A stretch of DNA of 64,000 nucleotides from an uncultured Eubacteriales bacterium. Its GTDB lineage: Bacteria > Bacillota > Clostridia > Lachnospirales > Lachnospiraceae. The notes beneath the pieces are model-generated. The model saw only the letters and a list, made by a program, of their open reading frames with translations, was not told where the DNA came from and did not search any database. The position numbers and the translations under genes are program-made. Each line of letters opens with the position of its first letter. The stretch's first letter is position 1. The stretch covers positions 1-64,000 of the forward strand of contig CASDVE010000011.1 of assembly GCA_949284175.1 (NCBI GenBank). Direction: 5' to 3'. Shown piece by piece: positions 61,501 to 64,000 of this stretch.

Positions 61501-62127
61501 ATGTTAGTAACAAGAATAGAATTGGTAAAGAAAGATCTTTATCGGATTGATTTAGATTATGAATTTGCTTTCGCTCTTTATGCTAGGGAGATTAGACAAT
61601 ATGGTCTTAAGGAAGGAATGGAAATAAGCGAAGAACTGAAAACAACACTTGAAAAAGAAATTGTTCTTAAAAGAGCGAGAAAAAAAGCGATGATGCTATT
61701 AAAATATAGCGATCGCACAAAAGAAGAATTACGAAAGAGGCTGATAGAAGCCTCTTTCAGCATAACTATGGCAGAGGAAGCCATTGCATATGTAGAATCC
61801 TATGGTTATGTAAATGATGAACGCTATATAGAAAATTATGTAATATTTAAAAAGGATTCGAAAAGTCGCAAACAAATAGAAATGGAACTTGTGAAAAAAG
61901 GGATTAGCAAACAACAAGTAACGCAATATCTGGAAGAAAACGATTGGGATGAAACAGAAATTTTACAAGGTCTTGTAGAAAAGCGATTGGCAGGTAAAAA
62001 GATACAGGATGAAAAAGAAATGCAAAAGCATTATGGGTATTTTATGCGGAAAGGATACTCTTATTATGCAGTAAAAAAGGCGATACAAGAGTATATGGAT
62101 GTATTAGAAGCAGAAGAAAATGGATAA
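61501..62127 (+). CDS. recX: RecA regulator RecX
   Basis: RecX limits or modulates RecA filaments. The 208-residue helical protein contains the three-helix repeats of the family: ARKKAMMLLKYSDRTKEELR, YGYVNDERYIENYVIFKKDS and a final YFMRKGYSYYAVKKAIQEYM. A region beginning KSRKQIEMELVKKGISKQQV lies between the second and third. It starts five bases after recA without a clear separate ribosome binding site, pointing to translational coupling. Confidence 0.9.
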   Translation: MLVTRIELVKKDLYRIDLDYEFAFALYAREIRQYGLKEGMEISEELKTTLEKEIVLKRARKKAMMLLKYSDRTKEELRKRLIEASFSITMAEEAIAYVESYGYVNDERYIENYVIFKKDSKSRKQIEMELVKKGISKQQVTQYLEENDWDETEILQGLVEKRLAGKKIQDEKEMQKHYGYFMRKGYSYYAVKKAIQEYMDVLEAEENG

Positions 62128-62177
62128 GATTCTTTGTTAAAAATCAGACAGTTCTGACAAAATGGAGCACCTTTCAC

Positions 62178-62206
62178 TTGACATAGTGGTAAAAACAGTA
62201 TAAAAT
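62178..62206 (+). promoter_or_regulatory. rny promoter
   Basis: TTGACA (62178-62183), 17 bases, TAAAAT (62201-62206), about 80 bases before rny. Confidence 0.8.
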
Positions 62207-62284
62207 TTAAGTGTTGTATGTTTATCCAAAAAATGTTTTTTAGAGGATGAAAATACAACAAAAAGTGAATAAGGAGGTGCTCCT

Positions 62285-63829
62285 GTGGATACTGTAATTG
62301 CTGTCATAATTGCTGTGGTGATTTCAGCGGCTATATCTTGGTTTGGGGCTACAACGTATCGCAAAAAGATTGTTGAAGCCAAGATTGGAAGCGCAGAAGA
62401 AAAAGCCAGAGAGATTATAGATGAAGGCGTAAAAATAGCAGAAGCGAAGAAACGCGAAGCTCTTTTAGAAGCAAAAGAAGAGTCCATTAAGGCTAAAAAT
62501 GACTTCGAAAAAGAAACAAGAGAACGCCGTACAGAGTTACAACGTTACGAAAAGCGTGTGATTAACAAAGAAGAAATTGTTGATCGGAAAGCAGAAATGC
62601 TTGAAAGAAAGGAATCCAGTCTTACTGCGAAGGAAACAAGTCTTGAAAAACAGAAGATTGCTGTTGCAGAACTGGAAGAGAAACGCTTACAGGAACTAGA
62701 AAGAATTTCTGGATTGACCTCTGAACAAGCAAAAGAATATCTTTTAAAAACGGTTGAAGACGAAGTAAAACATGAAACTGCGGTGATGATCAAAGAGATG
62801 GAGACCAGAGCCAAAGAAGAAGCCAACAAAAAGGCGAAGGAATATGTCGTAACTGCGATTCAAAAATGTGCAGCAGATCATGTTGCTGAAACGACAATTT
62901 CCTTAGTACAACTTCCGAATGATGAGATGAAAGGTCGTATCATTGGACGTGAAGGACGTAATATTCGTACTTTAGAAACAATGACTGGGGTGGATTTAAT
63001 TATTGATGATACTCCAGAGGCTGTTATTTTATCAAGTTTTGATCCGATTCGTAGAGAAGTTGCAAGAATTGCTCTTGAAAAACTGATCGTAGATGGACGT
63101 ATCCATCCAGCAAGAATCGAAGAAATGGTAGAAAAGGCACAAAAAGAAGTAGAAGTGATGATGCGTGAGGAAGGTGAAGCTGCCGCTCTTGAAGTGGGCG
63201 TTCATGGCATTCATCCAGAATTAATTCGTCTACTTGGTAAGATGAAGTTTAGAACAAGCTATGGTCAGAACGCTTTGAAACACTCTATGGAAGTTGCACT
63301 TTTAAGCGGTTTACTTGCTGCTGAAATTGGTGTTGACGTAAGAATGGCAAAACGTGCAGGCTTACTACATGACATTGGTAAATCAGTGGACCATGAGATG
63401 GAAGGTTCTCATATTGAAATTGGTGTTGATTTATGTAGAAAATACAAAGAATCACCAATTGTAATTAATGCAGTAGAATCCCATCATGGTGATGTGGAAC
63501 CAACTTCTCTTATTTCTTGTATTGTACAAGCTGCGGATACAATCTCAGCAGCTAGACCTGGTGCAAGAAGAGAAACTTTGGATTCCTATACAACCAGATT
63601 GAAACAACTTGAAGATATAGGTAATGGATTCAAGGGTGTTGATAAAACTTTTGCGATTCAAGCGGGTCGTGAGATTCGTGTTATGGTAGTTCCAGAACAG
63701 GTAAGCGATTCCGATATGATTTTATTAGCAAGAGATATCTCCAAACAAATTGAAAGTGAATTGGAATATCCTGGTCAGATAAAGGTTAACGTTATTCGCG
63801 AGTCAAGGGCAACCGACTACGCAAAATAG
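62285..63829 (+). CDS. rny: Ribonuclease Y
   Basis: RNase Y is the membrane-bound endonuclease that starts mRNA decay in Firmicutes. An N-terminal membrane helix (residues 3-22) is followed by a long coiled coil (to about 190), the KH domain ([20 protein letters not shown] near residue 220) and the HD domain with the catalytic [14 protein letters not shown]. The 514 residues are standard. Translation begins at GTG 62285, with AAGGAGG spaced about seven bases upstream. It has its own promoter and terminator. Confidence 0.96.
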   Translation: MDTVIAVIIAVVISAAISWFGATTYRKKIVEAKIGSAEEKAREIIDEGVKIAEAKKREALLEAKEESIKAKNDFEKETRERRTELQRYEKRVINKEEIVDRKAEMLERKESSLTAKETSLEKQKIAVAELEEKRLQELERISGLTSEQAKEYLLKTVEDEVKHETAVMIKEMETRAKEEANKKAKEYVVTAIQKCAADHVAETTISLVQLPNDEMKGRIIGREGRNIRTLETMTGVDLIIDDTPEAVILSSFDPIRREVARIALEKLIVDGRIHPARIEEMVEKAQKEVEVMMREEGEAAALEVGVHGIHPELIRLLGKMKFRTSYGQNALKHSMEVALLSGLLAAEIGVDVRMAKRAGLLHDIGKSVDHEMEGSHIEIGVDLCRKYKESPIVINAVESHHGDVEPTSLISCIVQAADTISAARPGARRETLDSYTTRLKQLEDIGNGFKGVDKTFAIQAGREIRVMVVPEQVSDSDMILLARDISKQIESELEYPGQIKVNVIRESRATDYAK

Positions 63830-63855
63830 CGAGTATAATATCGAATCGAAACAAT

Positions 63856-63902
63856 AATCCCATTAATCCCTGTATGCTTATGCAGGGGTTGTGGGATTTT
63901 TC
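63856..63902 (+). terminator. Terminator of rny
   Basis: ATCCCATTAATCCCTG and CAGGGGTTGTGGGAT pair around TATGCTTATG and are followed by five U residues. Confidence 0.9.
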
Positions 63903-63906
63903 TTTT

Positions 63907-63977
63907 GTGCGGAAGTAATGAGTTACAAACTACGCTTGTATGAGTCTATGGTAAATGCTGGGAGCGTGAGTTTGCAT
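63907..63977 (+). repeat. Dispersed intergenic repeat, partial copy E
   Basis: GCGGAAGTAATGAGTTACAA and ACTACGCTTGTATGAGT match the extended part of copy C on its minus strand (GCGAAAGCAACGAGTCAGAA, ACTATGCTTGCATAAGT) at most positions. The hairpin core, if present, lies at or beyond the window edge. Confidence 0.5.
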
Positions 63978-64000
63978 TGTTTGATAGAGAATAATTGTAT

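Noticed and set aside
1..64000. CRISPR arrays, tRNA or rRNA genes.
   Set aside because: No regularly spaced direct repeats with unique spacers and no tRNA or rRNA signature sequences were noticed; short tRNAs could in principle be missed by eye.

Overview
The window is low-GC, with strong AGGAGG-type ribosome binding sites, U-tract terminators and TTG/GTG starts mixed with ATG. It carries addBA, a bifunctional relA, hemZ, a DAP-type murE, split transketolase subunits, fhs-folD and the run rimO-pgsA-cinA-recA-recX-rny. This combination points to an anaerobic Clostridia genome, most likely Lachnospiraceae. That is an inference from gene content and order; no rRNA or other definitive marker is present.

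Layout. 1-2000: the start of an IS4-like transposase cut by the window edge and two minus-strand proteins of unknown role. 2000-16350: addB-addA behind a LexA box, then relA, an MBL-fold hydrolase, hemZ, an HD-GYP-like protein and aspS. 16650-24040: a lipoprotein, an M14 carboxypeptidase, two transketolase subunits followed by an orphan PTS IIB, then murE-murF. 24150-37000: an accessory metabolic stretch with two LysR regulators, a MerR regulator fused to a flavin-reductase domain behind its own MerR-type promoter, an Fe-type alcohol dehydrogenase, two exported cyclophilin-like proteins, DUF3737, a PatB-type C-S lyase and a six-gene redox operon.

37000-50350 is a mobile-DNA scar: pieces of an integrative conjugative element, a broken Rpn-family transposase, a broken ParA and an IS3 remnant. 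Inside it, bounded by a 45-bp direct repeat of the 5' end of the amidase gene (39521-39565 and 50309-50353), lies an intact gene set that looks like an undescribed radical-SAM RiPP system. It comprises a LytTR regulator and GHKL kinase, a promoter with 22-bp-phased direct repeats, a CPBP protease, a small membrane protein, a radical SAM/SPASM maturase, an unknown 123-aa protein, a 33-aa precursor with a duplicated C-[AG]-S-V-G motif that automated gene calling would easily miss, a peptidase-less ABC exporter, and an ABC ATPase/permease pair of the bacteriocin-immunity type.

50330-64000 returns to core genes: SPOR-domain amidase, gamma-class carbonic anhydrase homologue, xpt with a 19-bp 5' hairpin, fabV, fhs, folD, rimO, pgsA, cinA, recA behind a LexA box, recX and rny. 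A dispersed hairpin repeat (five copies) sits in intergenic regions, and a separate promoter-bearing repeat precedes both addB and murE. I saw no rRNA, tRNA or CRISPR array.
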